From Clostridia bacterium (GTDB lineage: Bacteria > Bacillota > Clostridia > RGIG6154): a DNA stretch of 5,010 bases. The notes under the pieces were generated by a model. That model was not told where the DNA came from. It was given only the letters and a program-made list of their open reading frames with translations, and ran no database searches. Position numbers and translations under genes: made by a program. Positions 1-4,443 of the stretch are shown piece by piece; the first letter of the stretch is position 1, and each line of letters opens with the position of its first letter. The stretch spans positions 1-5,010 of the forward strand of contig JAFWXG010000120.1 of NCBI GenBank assembly GCA_017523005.1, written 5' to 3'.

Positions 1-199
1 ATAAAATGTCTACTCCAAGCCTTTCTGATAACTCCCTAATCTTTTCAAACAGACTTTCTGTTTGAGTAAGTATTGTACTAAACAGCAACACACCAGCACA
101 TACTGAAATGGGAATTACAAACTCACTTTTAAAGTTTTTAATAACTTCTATTAAAAACACAAAGCATATCACAAACATTAGCAACTTTATAATTGACAT
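1..199 (-). CDS. spoIIIAD: Stage III sporulation protein AD, N-terminal part (runs off left edge)
   Basis: This is the first 66 codons of a membrane protein that continues beyond the window. The protein starts MSIIKLLMFVICFVFLIEVI. One hydrophobic helix covers about residues 3-20 and a second about 27-44, followed by an amphipathic stretch with TQTESLFEKIREL. This layout and its place right after spoIIIAC fit SpoIIIAD, which is about 130 residues in Bacillus, so roughly half is present. In the known system SpoIIIAD is a mother-cell membrane subunit of the SpoIIIA-SpoIIQ channel that keeps the engulfed forespore active. The ATG lies only two bases after the spoIIIAC stop codon. No good Shine-Dalgarno is seen in front of it, only a weak GGG inside the end of spoIIIAC, so translation is probably coupled to spoIIIAC. 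Identification rests on layout and partial similarity, and is firm mainly because of the operon order. Confidence 0.9.
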   Translation of the reverse strand, partial: MSIIKLLMFVICFVFLIEVIKNFKSEFVIPISVCAGVLLFSTILTQTESLFEKIRELSERLGVDIL

Positions 200-201
200 A
201 A

Positions 202-396
202 CTAAAACCCAAATGCAGATTTGATTGTATTAAATAACATACTTATTTGGTCTATCATCATTACCATTGCAACTACAAGTCCAGCTATTACAACAAGCAT
301 TGCCTGTTCATCACGCCCTGATTTTATCAAAAGCTGATTTATGATTGCTACTAAAATTCCTATTCCTGCTAATTTAAATATGATGTCGGTATCCAT
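202..396 (-). CDS. spoIIIAC: Stage III sporulation protein AC
   Basis: This gene encodes a 64-residue membrane protein, close to the usual length of SpoIIIAC (about 65-68 residues). It has two hydrophobic helices at about residues 5-24 (IIFKLAGIGILVAIINQLLI) and 32-49, joined by a short charged loop with KSGRDEQ. A polar amphipathic tail follows, with LFNTIKSAFGF. The pattern of a short N-terminus, KLAGIGI, a charged turn, a second helix and a terminal LFNTIK is typical of the family. SpoIIIAC is a small integral-membrane subunit of the SpoIIIA-SpoIIQ transenvelope channel made in the mother cell. The start is fixed by a strong ribosome binding site, AGGAGGA, whose sequence contains the stop codon of spoIIIAB. 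The stop is two bases before the ATG of spoIIIAD. Confidence 0.95.
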   Translation of the reverse strand: MDTDIIFKLAGIGILVAIINQLLIKSGRDEQAMLVVIAGLVVAMVMMIDQISMLFNTIKSAFGF

Positions 397-400
397 TTTT

Positions 401-408
401 TCCTCCTA
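401..408 (-). promoter_or_regulatory. Ribosome binding site of spoIIIAC overlapping the spoIIIAB stop
   Basis: Read on the minus strand the sequence is TTTAGGAGGAAAAAATG. The TAG stop of spoIIIAB (406-408) supplies the first two bases of the AGGAGGA Shine-Dalgarno, and the spoIIIAC ATG follows 4 bases after it. A ribosome finishing spoIIIAB therefore sits on the start signal of the next gene, which predicts coupled translation. Confidence 0.85.
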
Positions 409-906
409 AATAAGTATAATTGCAATGAGTATTCCTGACACAATCCCGCATTTTTGATATAATATGCCTTTGGTTTTTATAATCTCATTTTCTTCCGTTT
501 GCTCGTTTTCAAGGTCGTGCATACATTTTTCTAACATGAGTATTTGACCTTCTGCATCAGTTGTACCAATTTGACTGCACATATAAAGCATTATATTTCT
601 TGTGTTATTTCCTATATGTTTGTTGCTTTCAAGTGCATATTTTAGTGCATCTGACGGATTTAGTCCTTTTTCTGTCTGCTCTATAGCACATTCAAATATT
701 TCTTTTGCTCTGCCCGAAGATTTTACACACAAAGCAATACTTTGATAGAGGTTCTCCATGGAAAATCTGATATTTTCTTTTAATGCAAAAATAGCTTTTA
801 TACACCCGTTTGTAATTTCAGCTTTAAGCTTTAAGTCGCGATATACATTTATCCCCCACATTGATGTTGCAACAATAATAAACAAAGCACCTGTTATCTT
901 AAGCAT
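406..906 (-). CDS. spoIIIAB: Stage III sporulation protein AB
   Basis: This 166-residue protein is near the usual length of SpoIIIAB (about 170). It begins MLKITGALFIIVATSMWGIN, a hydrophobic helix at residues 3-20 that closely resembles the family N-terminus. A long soluble helical region follows (about 25-148). A second hydrophobic segment, GIVSGILIAIILI, sits at the very C-terminus (about 154-166). In the known system SpoIIIAB is a membrane platform protein related in fold to GspF of type II secretion and assembles with the ATPase SpoIIIAA and the other SpoIIIA proteins. Its ATG lies inside the end of spoIIIAA, a 13-base overlap, and a Shine-Dalgarno GAGGTGG (917-923) lies 10 bases upstream within spoIIIAA. 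No truncation or frameshift is visible. Confidence 0.95.
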   Translation of the reverse strand: MLKITGALFIIVATSMWGINVYRDLKLKAEITNGCIKAIFALKENIRFSMENLYQSIALCVKSSGRAKEIFECAIEQTEKGLNPSDALKYALESNKHIGNNTRNIMLYMCSQIGTTDAEGQILMLEKCMHDLENEQTEENEIIKTKGILYQKCGIVSGILIAIILI

Positions 907-1712
907 ATTATTCTGTCCACCTCTTTTTGTTTATTTAAAAATACTGCGTATTTAAATTCGTTCCATTTTGGAAATCTTTCTTTGAAATCTTCTATAGATG
1001 AACCATGAAAGGAAGTTATCATTGTAACCCCGCTTTTTGTTATTTCTGATACCGCTTCAGCATCATTGTTTGTCCCTATTTCGTCTGTTACAATAATTTC
1101 AGGGTTCATCGTTCTTAAAACAAGCATCAGCCCTTTATCTTTCGGACAATACTGTAATACATCAGTATTTTTACCTAAATCAAATTTATTCTCCTCTGCA
1201 AACGGTGCGATTTCCCCTCTTTCGTCAACTACAGTTACATTCTTTCCCGAATTTGAAAGAAGTCTTGTCAAATCACGCAAATATGTAGTTTTACCGCAGT
1301 TCGGCGGGGAAATTATAACTGTGTGGTCAATATTTTCATTTATCCCGTTATATATTTTTTTCGAGCAATCTAAAAATTCCCGCGCAATTCTTATGTTAAG
1401 ACTTGTTATGTTAGATATGTTTTTTAATTCTCCATTCTCAACAACACACCTTCCGCAAATTCCTACCCTATGACCCTCAGGAAGTGTTATAAATCCGCTT
1501 TTTATTTCCTGTTGCTTTGCATATACCGAAAAATTGCACAATGATGAAAATATATTTAATATTTCTTGTTTACCTGTCTTCTCATCAAGCTCATTTAACC
1601 CTAACGCATCTAAAACAGTTATATTTTGATTTAGTCTTATCCTTATTTCCTGAATGTTTATAAAACAATCTAATTTATTCGCAATTTCAGGAGAAAAATA
1701 TTCACTCAGCAT
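894..1712 (-). CDS. spoIIIAA: Stage III sporulation protein AA, secretion-type ATPase
   Basis: This 272-residue P-loop ATPase is somewhat shorter than the Bacillus subtilis protein (about 307). It heads the operon and is expected to be the cytoplasmic motor of the SpoIIIA-SpoIIQ channel in the mother cell, related to type II and IV secretion ATPases. The N-terminal domain contains EIRIRLNQN (22-30), SGFITLPEGHRVGICGR (72-88) and SLNIRIARE (104-112), all characteristic of SpoIIIAA. The ATPase core shows a Walker A motif SPPNCGKTT (135-143, Lys141), the VVDERGEIA segment (161-169), LRTMNPEIIVTDEIG (199-213) with Walker B Asp210 and Glu211, and a TSFHG segment (233-237). The first P-loop residue is Ser where Gly is expected. 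The start has a purine-rich ribosome binding site (GAGGAAAGGAA) and lies about 23 bases after the predicted transcription start. The 3' end overlaps spoIIIAB by 13 bases. Confidence 0.96.
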   Translation of the reverse strand: MLSEYFSPEIANKLDCFINIQEIRIRLNQNITVLDALGLNELDEKTGKQEILNIFSSLCNFSVYAKQQEIKSGFITLPEGHRVGICGRCVVENGELKNISNITSLNIRIAREFLDCSKKIYNGINENIDHTVIISPPNCGKTTYLRDLTRLLSNSGKNVTVVDERGEIAPFAEENKFDLGKNTDVLQYCPKDKGLMLVLRTMNPEIIVTDEIGTNNDAEAVSEITKSGVTMITSFHGSSIEDFKERFPKWNEFKYAVFLNKQKEVDRIICLR

Positions 1713-1741
1713 TTCCTTTCCTCTTTTCCTTTGTTTGATAA

Positions 1742-1769
1742 AGTATATGCCAAATTTGCTATAATATGA
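1742..1769 (-). promoter_or_regulatory. Sigma-E promoter of the spoIIIA operon
   Basis: On the minus strand a -35 element TCATATT (1763-1769) is followed after 13 bases by a -10 element CATATACT (1742-1749). These fit the sigma-E consensus as I remember it (ATATT, then CATAYAHT after about 14 bases) at every stated -10 position. Transcription would start near 1735, about 23 bases before the spoIIIAA ATG. In Bacillus subtilis the spoIIIA operon is known to be transcribed by sigma-E in the mother cell, so element and context agree. The -35 element shares its first T with the U-tract of the upstream terminator. Confidence 0.85.
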
Positions 1770-1807
1770 AAAAAATAAAAGCTGAACAAACTGTTCAGCT
1801 TTTATTT
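1769..1807 (-). terminator. Intrinsic terminator of the cold-shock gene
   Basis: A perfect 16-base inverted repeat lies at 1773-1788 and 1792-1807, with a 3-base loop at 1789-1791. The core stem is GCTGAACA/TGTTCAGC. Read on the minus strand it is followed by TTTTATTTTTTT (1780 down to 1769), a good U-tract. It lies 67 bases after the stop of the cold-shock gene and insulates the spoIIIA operon from readthrough. Confidence 0.9.
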
Positions 1808-1838
1808 AAGAGTATAAAAGTTTCATTTCGTCAAGACA

Positions 1839-1861
1839 AGCTATATATAAGATATAAAGCT
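1839..1861 (-). repeat. Imperfect inverted repeat in the 3' UTR of the cold-shock gene
   Basis: Arms at 1839-1848 and 1852-1861 match at 9 of 10 positions around a 3-base loop, beginning and ending with AGCT. It starts 13 bases after the cold-shock stop codon. The stem is mostly A-T and has no U-tract, so it is not a terminator. At best it is a weak 3' UTR hairpin. Confidence 0.4.
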
Positions 1862-1873
1862 CCCCCAGCATCC

Positions 1874-2080
1874 TTACGCTTTTACTACATTAGCTGCCTG
1901 AGGACCTTTATTGTTGTTGCTTTCAACAATATCAAATGTTACTTCCTGACCTTCTTCCAAGGTTTTGTAACCGTCCATAGCGATTGCAGAGAAATGTACG
2001 AATACATCGCCGCCTTCTTCATTTTCAATGAAGCCATAGCCTTTTTCTGCATTAAACCATTTAACTTTGCCTTTTGCCAT
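1874..2080 (-). CDS. csp: Cold-shock protein (CspA family)
   Basis: This 68-residue protein is a single cold-shock domain at full family length. It carries the RNA-binding motifs RNP1 (KGYGFI, 13-18) and RNP2 (VFVHF, 26-30), the usual N-terminus MAKGKVKWFNAEKG, and the C-terminal KGPQAANV region. Such proteins bind single-stranded RNA and DNA in the cytoplasm and melt RNA secondary structure, at low temperature or constitutively. The gene has its own consensus promoter (2148-2176), an A/U-rich leader of about 60 bases and its own terminator. The best Shine-Dalgarno, AAAGGAA (2093-2099), is about 13 bases from the ATG, longer than usual. The start is still secure because the family N-terminus begins there. 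Family assignment is certain, but which paralogue this is cannot be decided. Confidence 0.97.
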   Translation of the reverse strand: MAKGKVKWFNAEKGYGFIENEEGGDVFVHFSAIAMDGYKTLEEGQEVTFDIVESNNNKGPQAANVVKA

Positions 2081-2100
2081 TTTAAAGTTTCATTCCTTTC

Positions 2101-2122
2101 TTACAGTAAAAACAACTGCTAA
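2101..2122 (-). promoter_or_regulatory. Possible hairpin in the cold-shock gene leader
   Basis: The leader contains TTACAGT (2101-2107) and ACTGCTAA (2115-2122), which pair over seven bases with one bulged base around a 7-base loop. It sits directly upstream of the AAAGGAA ribosome binding site. Cold-shock mRNAs in other bacteria are known to have structured leaders that respond to temperature. Here the stem is weak, and a regulatory role is only a guess. Confidence 0.3.
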
Positions 2123-2147
2123 TATATCCCTAAAAAAGGACAAATTC

Positions 2148-2176
2148 ATAATATCACAAACACCAATTATTGTCAA
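2148..2176 (-). promoter_or_regulatory. Sigma-A promoter of the cold-shock gene
   Basis: On the minus strand TTGACA (2171-2176) is followed after exactly 17 bases by TATTAT (2148-2153). An extended -10 dinucleotide TG lies one base before the hexamer. The -35 is a perfect consensus and the -10 differs at one base, so strong expression is expected. The transcription start should lie near 2141. Confidence 0.85.
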
Positions 2177-2203
2177 GCATTATTTCACTTATTTCCTGAA
2201 AAT

Positions 2204-2944
2204 TTATGCCTCCCTTTTAGCTATAAAATATACGCGTTCTTCCTTTTCAGAGGGCTGATTAAAACTATTTTCTCCGAGTACTTTTATATATTCAAAACCC
2301 GCCTTTTTAAGCATAGACAAAACCTCATCAATTTCATAAATTCTTTCTTTATGCTCCTCATAAAACCGTTCATATTTCTCGTCTCCGTCTTTTACAAAAA
2401 AGTTTAGACAAAACTTTACGAATTCTCCGTTTTGCTCATTTTCCCAAACCGAATATATATCTTCTGTTTCGCGAATAAATGTATTTTCTGCTATAATGTT
2501 TTTTAGTTTGTAGGCTGAATTTATGTCAAAAACAAAAAGTCCGCCGTATTCTAAATAGTTATGAGCAAGGTTAAACATTTTCTGTAATTTCTTTTTGTCT
2601 GTTACATAATTTACGCTATCTAAAAGACATAAAATTACATCAACTGTTCCATATAGTTCAAAGTCTGTCATGTCCTGATTTAAAAGGAGTACAGATGGAG
2701 AACATTTCTCGCGTGCTACATTTAACATATCTTCTGATAAATCTGCACCTATCATGTCATACCCTTTGTCCGCTAAAATAGATGTTACTGTTCCTGTCCC
2801 GCACGCAAGCTCTAACATAAGCTTTGGCTTATAATCCATGTATTTATCAAATATTTTCTCTAAATAATCTACTGTATCGATGTAATTGACATCATCTGTC
2901 AAAGCATCATAAACAAAAGCAAATTCGCTGTACATAGAAGACAT
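2204..2944 (-). CDS. YqeM-like class I SAM-dependent methyltransferase
   Basis: This 246-residue soluble protein is full length for its family. It shows the class I methyltransferase order: N-terminal YSEFAFVYDALTDDV (5-19), SAM-binding motif I LELACGTGT (44-52), an acidic residue ending strand 2 (Asp68 in GADLS), SEDMLNVAREK (70-80), motif III NQDMTDF (89-95), and strand 4 VDVILCLLDSVNYV (101-114). The later FVFDINSAYK (137-146), DIYSVWENE (162-170) and YERFYEEHKERIY (191-203) resemble Bacillus YqeM from memory. The methyl acceptor is unknown, and in Bacillus the family lies near the ribosome-silencing factor genes, which are absent here. The ATG follows a GGGAGG site (2956-2961), and a consensus promoter lies at 2980-3008. 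No terminator is seen after the stop, so some transcripts may continue into the cold-shock gene. Confidence 0.9.
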   Translation of the reverse strand: MSSMYSEFAFVYDALTDDVNYIDTVDYLEKIFDKYMDYKPKLMLELACGTGTVTSILADKGYDMIGADLSEDMLNVAREKCSPSVLLLNQDMTDFELYGTVDVILCLLDSVNYVTDKKKLQKMFNLAHNYLEYGGLFVFDINSAYKLKNIIAENTFIRETEDIYSVWENEQNGEFVKFCLNFFVKDGDEKYERFYEEHKERIYEIDEVLSMLKKAGFEYIKVLGENSFNQPSEKEERVYFIAKREA

Positions 2945-2979
2945 CTAAGTTCTTTCCTCCCTGCATTTAATATAGTTTA

Positions 2980-3008
2980 ATTGTATCACTATTTCTTAAA
3001 TTAGTCAA
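2980..3008 (-). promoter_or_regulatory. Sigma-A promoter of the methyltransferase gene
   Basis: On the minus strand TTGACT (3003-3008) is followed after 17 bases by TACAAT (2980-2985). A TG one base before the hexamer gives an extended -10. The predicted start near 2973 leaves a leader of roughly 30 bases before the ATG. It lies back to back with the rubredoxin promoter. Confidence 0.82.
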
Positions 3009-3010
3009 AA

Positions 3011-3024
3011 ATTTTTTAAAAAAT
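3011..3024. promoter_or_regulatory. A/T palindrome between two divergent promoters
   Basis: A perfect 14-base palindrome, A then six T, six A, then T, occupies most of the 17 bases between the -35 elements of the methyltransferase (ending 3008) and rubredoxin (starting 3026). A-tracts upstream of -35 elements can act as UP elements or bend DNA. It could also be a binding site for a dimeric regulator, but nothing in the sequence proves that. Confidence 0.4.
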
Positions 3025-3025
3025 A

Positions 3026-3054
3026 TTGTATATAAATCCAAAATATGTTATAAT
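3026..3054 (+). promoter_or_regulatory. Sigma-A promoter of the rubredoxin gene
   Basis: TTGTAT (3026-3031) is followed after 17 bases by a perfect TATAAT (3049-3054). TG at 3046-3047 forms an extended -10. Transcription should start near 3061. The leader then carries a near-perfect TAGGAGGT ribosome binding site (3072-3079) 8 bases before the ATG. Confidence 0.82.
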
Positions 3055-3087
3055 AACTATAAAGAAAAGTTTAGGAGGTAATTTATA

Positions 3088-3246
3088 ATGGGCAAGTATG
3101 TATGTGATGTTTGCGGTTATGTTTATGACGAAGAGGCAGGCGATCCTGAAAACGGCATTGCTCCAGGCACAAAATGGGAAGATGTTCCAAGCGATTGGCT
3201 TTGCCCGCTCTGTGGTGTTGGAAAAGACCAATTTACAGAAGAATAA
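3088..3246 (+). CDS. Rubredoxin
   Basis: This is a complete 52-residue rubredoxin, a size typical of clostridial rubredoxins. Iron is bound by four cysteines in two knuckles: Cys6 and Cys9 in VCDVCGY, and Cys39 and Cys42 in CPLCGVGKDQF. The conserved aromatic and turn residues are present: Tyr11, Tyr13, the DPENGIAPGT segment (19-28), Trp30 and DW at 36-37. Rubredoxin is a cytoplasmic one-electron carrier, in anaerobes often feeding enzymes that reduce oxygen, peroxide or superoxide. No partner reductase or oxidase gene is next to it here. It is a single-gene unit with its own promoter, strong ribosome binding site and terminator, the only plus-strand gene in the window, and it is divergent from the methyltransferase. 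Confidence 0.97.
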   Translation: MGKYVCDVCGYVYDEEAGDPENGIAPGTKWEDVPSDWLCPLCGVGKDQFTEE

Positions 3247-3247
3247 C

Positions 3248-3275
3248 AAAAAAGCGGATAATATCCGCTTTTTTT
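3248..3275. terminator. Bidirectional intrinsic terminator between rubredoxin and the 89-residue protein gene
   Basis: A stem of AAAAAAGCGGAT (3248-3259) and ATCCGCTTTTTT (3263-3274) closes on a 3-base loop. On the plus strand a run of seven T (3269-3275) follows the G-C part of the stem. On the minus strand six T follow it. It lies one base after the rubredoxin stop, and can also stop transcription arriving from the convergent gene at 3409-3678. Confidence 0.9.
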
Positions 3276-3342
3276 ATTTCATACCTCTGTACGAGATAAG
3301 TATTGGTGTGTATAATTTACCTTTTTATTCATTTTCATAAAT

Positions 3343-3372
3343 ACACAATGTATAAGGTTGTGTTTCAACCTT
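3343..3372. repeat. Overlapping inverted repeats in the convergent intergenic region
   Basis: AAGGTTG (3354-3360) and CAACCTT (3366-3372) form a perfect 7-base stem with a 5-base loop. ACACAA (3343-3348) could instead pair with TTGTGT (3358-3363), sharing the GTTG portion, so the two structures exclude each other. No proper U-tract follows on either strand. The rest of 3276-3408 shows no gene or other clear signal. Confidence 0.45.
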
Positions 3373-3408
3373 GTTCCTTTTAAAATGTATCTGCTCATCT
3401 TTCGTTAC

Positions 3409-3678
3409 TTATTTGCGTAGGTTATTTTTATCCAATATTTTCAGCCATTCGACTATATCTTTTTCCAACGCATTTACAACAAAGAAACACACCATACAAA
3501 TAACAGCACAAAACAGTGAAGAAACCATAACAATTGAAGATAAAGGTTCGTTCATAAAACCGTACATTATTATTTCATAACCACCGCCCCTATATCCAAT
3601 AAAAAAAAGTGCAAAGAAAACGAGTGCTAAAACACCAAAAACAATCTTGCCTCTTCGCGTACGATCTAATTTATACAT
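3409..3678 (-). CDS. Small two-helix membrane protein of unknown function
   Basis: I do not recognise this 89-residue protein. It has a basic N-terminus MYKLDRTRRGK (1-11), a first hydrophobic helix VFGVLALVFFALFFIGY (about 13-29), a short loop with GGGYEIIMYGFMNEP, a second hydrophobic helix (about 47-69, with Cys57, Cys61 and Cys64), and a charged C-terminus (EKDIVEWLKILDKNNLRK). By the positive-inside rule the N-terminus is predicted to be cytoplasmic, which with two helices places both ends inside. It is called real because GGAGGT (3687-3692) lies 8 bases before the ATG and the composition suits a membrane protein. It lies downstream of the Crp/Fnr gene on the same strand with an 84-base gap. 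No convincing promoter is seen in the gap, so it may be read from upstream. Transcription probably ends at the shared terminator at 3248-3275. Confidence 0.75.
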   Translation of the reverse strand: MYKLDRTRRGKIVFGVLALVFFALFFIGYRGGGYEIIMYGFMNEPLSSIVMVSSLFCAVICMVCFFVVNALEKDIVEWLKILDKNNLRK

Positions 3679-3762
3679 TTTCTTTTACCTCCATTATTTT
3701 TATGCATAATTATCTTTAAAACTGTATATTTTTTATTCATCAATAGTTATATAGGACAGAGA

Positions 3763-4425
3763 CTATTTCATATTCCCTAATTTTTGTTTATCCTTAATGG
3801 TTATTGTCCCTCTTTTAAGCTCAACAAGGCCGTCATTTGAAAATCTTTTCAGCATTCTTGCAACAACCTCGCGTGCAGAATTTATATTTTTTGCAATCTG
3901 CTCGTGTGTCATTTTAATCTCGTGTGTTGATGTCTTTTCGCTTTCCGAAATCAAAAATGATGCAAGGCGTTTGTCAACACCTTTAAAGATTATCTCCTGC
4001 ATGGTAAACATAACAGAAGAAAATCTGCTTGTTAAAAGCTCGTACATATAGCATTTTACAAAGATATTTTCATTTGCAATCTCTGAAAAGACACCCGAAT
4101 TTAGCACATACATTTCACAGTCGGTTTCTGCAACTATCGCTGTTTCAAATGTTATCTGGCTTATGACACACGATGCTGACAGTACACAAACATCAAAAGG
4201 ATTAAGCTTAAAGAGGGTTATTTCTCTGCCGTCTTCCGACAAAACAAAGGTGCGTGCCTCCCCCTTTATCATAAAAATCTGACCTAAACATTCTTCTGTA
4301 TGTCCATGAATAAATTGTCCTTTTTTATATGATTTCTTTGTCCAGAATTTTAGAATTTTTTCTTTCTGACCGTCTGTTAGATGCTCATAATACGGAAGTT
4401 TTTCCAAATAAATTTGTTTATCCAT
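3763..4425 (-). CDS. Crp/Fnr-family transcriptional regulator
   Basis: This 220-residue protein has the family layout: an N-terminal cyclic-nucleotide-binding-type beta barrel (about 12-118), a long dimerisation helix (about 121-150), and a C-terminal winged helix (about 168-212). The winged helix contains MTHEQIAKNINSAREVVARM, with recognition helix around SAREVVARMLKRF (183-195), then LVELKRGTITIKD. The Arg-Glu-x-Val-x-Arg pattern (185-190) matches the DNA-contact spacing of Crp. The barrel lacks the Gly-Glu and Arg-Ser phosphate-binding cassette of cAMP binders and instead reads FDVCVLSASCVISQITFE (78-95), so cAMP is an unlikely ligand. Cysteines at 46, 80, 86, 103 and 125 do not match the cluster arrangement of Escherichia coli Fnr. 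The gene starts 18 bases after the helicase stop with an AAGGTG site 4 bases before the ATG, suggesting co-transcription. Ligand and targets are unknown. Confidence 0.93.
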   Translation of the reverse strand: MDKQIYLEKLPYYEHLTDGQKEKILKFWTKKSYKKGQFIHGHTEECLGQIFMIKGEARTFVLSEDGREITLFKLNPFDVCVLSASCVISQITFETAIVAETDCEMYVLNSGVFSEIANENIFVKCYMYELLTSRFSSVMFTMQEIIFKGVDKRLASFLISESEKTSTHEIKMTHEQIAKNINSAREVVARMLKRFSNDGLVELKRGTITIKDKQKLGNMK

Positions 4426-4443
4426 AATACACCTTAAATATAA

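Noticed and set aside
1066..1473. Plus-strand open frame of 135 codons inside spoIIIAA
   Set aside because: It is antisense to a well-identified ATPase gene, has no ribosome binding site pattern of note and no recognisable protein features.
2082..2093. Three-codon upstream ORF (Met-Lys-Leu-stop) just before the cold-shock ATG
   Set aside because: The only Shine-Dalgarno, AAAGGA, touches its ATG and is too close to start it. It is more likely the distant ribosome binding site of the cold-shock gene itself.
2148..2160. TGTGA half-site in the cold-shock promoter as a target of the nearby Crp/Fnr regulator
   Set aside because: There is no matching TCACA half at the right spacing, and the bases are explained by the extended -10 element.
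1766..2258. Two plus-strand open frames covering the cold-shock gene and its flanks
   Set aside because: They lie opposite the cold-shock gene, its promoter and its terminator, and their predicted proteins look like translated complement.
3016..3249. Minus-strand open frame opposite rubredoxin, and a longer plus-strand frame from 3098
   Set aside because: Both cover the 52-codon rubredoxin gene in other frames. The rubredoxin has its own promoter, ribosome binding site and all four metal-binding cysteines.
3288..3316. TATAAT at 3311-3316 as a plus-strand promoter for a small RNA
   Set aside because: The sequence 17 bases upstream is a poor -35 and there is no proper TGn extension, gene or terminator downstream.
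3715..3746. Possible promoter TTGATG with a downstream TTTAAA for the 89-residue protein gene
   Set aside because: The -10 is poor and A/T-rich DNA offers many such matches, so I did not annotate it. No sporulation sigma consensus fit convincingly either.
3742..3767. Inverted repeat AATAGT...ACTATT at the end of the Crp/Fnr gene as a terminator
   Set aside because: The stem is six bases of mostly A-T with a 14-base loop, covers the stop codon and lacks a U-tract.
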